From Clostridiales bacterium (GTDB lineage Bacteria > Bacillota > Clostridia > Oscillospirales > Oscillospiraceae), in assembly GCA_004555205.1 (NCBI GenBank), contig SFIY01000040.1, forward strand, positions 1 to 5,865: DNA of 5,865 bases, given 5' to 3'. Below are positions 5,631 through 5,865 of this stretch, piece by piece (position 1 is the stretch's first letter; every line of letters starts with the position of its first letter). The translations under genes were made by a program, and so were the position numbers. Under the pieces are notes generated by a model. That model saw only the letters and a program-made list of their open reading frames with translations, was not told the DNA's origin and ran no database searches.

Positions 5631-5666
5631 GGGGAACGGGACAGGACGCCGTTCCCTATGGAATCG
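5631..5666. repeat. Palindrome unit E
   Basis: GGGAACG (5632-5638) pairs with CGTTCCC (5650-5656) across an 11-base loop. The tail CCCTATGG (5654-5661) and GGAATCG mirror the end of unit D, so the two look like diverged copies of one repeat. Confidence 0.55.
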
Positions 5667-5693
5667 CAAGAGGTGCGTGTGGACGGAGGGGAC

Positions 5694-5721
5694 GGCGGGA
5701 CACATGGGTCCCGCCCTACAG
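5694..5721. repeat. Palindrome unit F
   Basis: GGCGGGAC (5694-5701) and GTCCCGCC (5708-5715) form a perfect 8-bp stem with a 6-base loop. The tail CCCTACAG (5714-5721) is the third instance of the pattern C-rich arm then CCCTA, seen also in units D and E. Confidence 0.55.
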
Positions 5722-5770
5722 GGTGCGGCAGTCATACGGGGAGGGCAGCGGACAAAAAAAGAGACGGGCC

Positions 5771-5865
5771 GGGCGTAAAATTTTGTGTAAGCGATTTTCG
5801 ACAAAGTCAAGAATGGTGCTGAAAAGCAGGGCGGATTCTGGCCTGAATCCCTTGGTAACCGAAAG
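5771..5865. mobile_element. Possible terminal part of an IS256-family insertion sequence, continuing past the window
   Basis: Base composition changes near 5775, where CGTAAAATTTTGTGTAA (5774-5790) resembles the terminal inverted repeat of IS256 (CGTATAATTGTGTAA within it, recalled from memory). The following 75 bases are AT-richer than the palindrome island and hold a GGATTC/GAATCC hairpin (5833-5838 with 5845-5850). IS256-type elements carry about 100 bases between the left end and the transposase start, which would place the gene just outside the window. No coding sequence is claimed here. It could instead be a solo IS end or the upstream region of an unrelated gene. Confidence 0.35.

Larger units (their letters stand above)
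5450..5770. other. Gene-free GC-rich intergenic island of palindromes
   Basis: No credible gene is present: the open frames here are short, low in ordinary amino-acid composition and lack ribosome binding sites. The stretch instead holds at least six adjacent hairpin-forming units (5501-5715) and several short direct repeats, described as separate entries. The first 45 bases contain a second T6 run (5482-5487) followed by GCGGCGGGGA, resembling the tail after the cotransporter terminator (T6 then GCGCCGCCGGGA). Positions 5722-5770 hold no structure I can assign apart from an A7 run (5754-5760). Confidence 0.6.

Noticed and set aside
5501..5721. CRISPR array
   Set aside because: The repeated units differ in sequence and length, are nearly contiguous and lack regular unique spacers.
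5406..5822. Several short frames of 65-134 residues on both strands in the 3' intergenic region
   Set aside because: They run through the terminator and the palindromes, have Arg/Pro/Gly-rich composition and lack start signals.
5771..5865. C-terminal end of a minus-strand transposase at the right edge
   Set aside because: Two minus-strand frames stay open, but the translation shows no transposase motif that I recognise, so no coding call is made.

Overview
The window joins two kinds of DNA, and both suggest a Gram-positive gut anaerobe of the Clostridia, probably Oscillospiraceae-like. The evidence is strong AAGGAGG-type ribosome binding sites, a Na/Pi cotransporter with a fused PhoU domain and GC-rich codon use, and GC-rich intergenic palindromes of a style I associate with that family. 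I cannot name the genus.

Positions 1 to about 2785 are the right-hand end of an integrative element (ICE or IME). It is visibly more AT-rich than the rest. In order it carries the 3' part of a ParB-family gene cut by the window edge, a 78-residue protein that I tentatively compare with TnpW, and a complete large serine recombinase of the TnpX/TndX type with resolvase, recombinase, zinc-ribbon and DUF4368-like parts. The genes are packed as one operon. The recombinase is the last gene before the chromosome, as expected for the integrase end of such an element.

Positions 2786 to about 3480 are chromosomal and read on the minus strand: a membrane protein of the small multi-drug export family (COG2426), then tRNA-Leu(CAA) with its own near-consensus promoter, encoded CCA and a strong terminator. 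The recombinase gene and the tRNA gene converge, and the element-chromosome junction lies in the short gap between them, probably near 2783-2797.

Positions 3481-3660 are a divergent promoter region. It drives the membrane protein leftwards and the Na/Pi cotransporter (3661-5415) rightwards. The cotransporter ends in a textbook terminator.

Positions 5450-5770 are a gene-free, GC-rich island of back-to-back palindromes and short repeats. From about 5771 to the window end the sequence becomes AT-richer and begins with a motif like the terminal inverted repeat of IS256-family insertion sequences, so an IS may continue past the edge.

I found no clear evidence of an undescribed system. The most useful items for follow-up are the element/tRNA junction, the palindrome island and the possible IS end.
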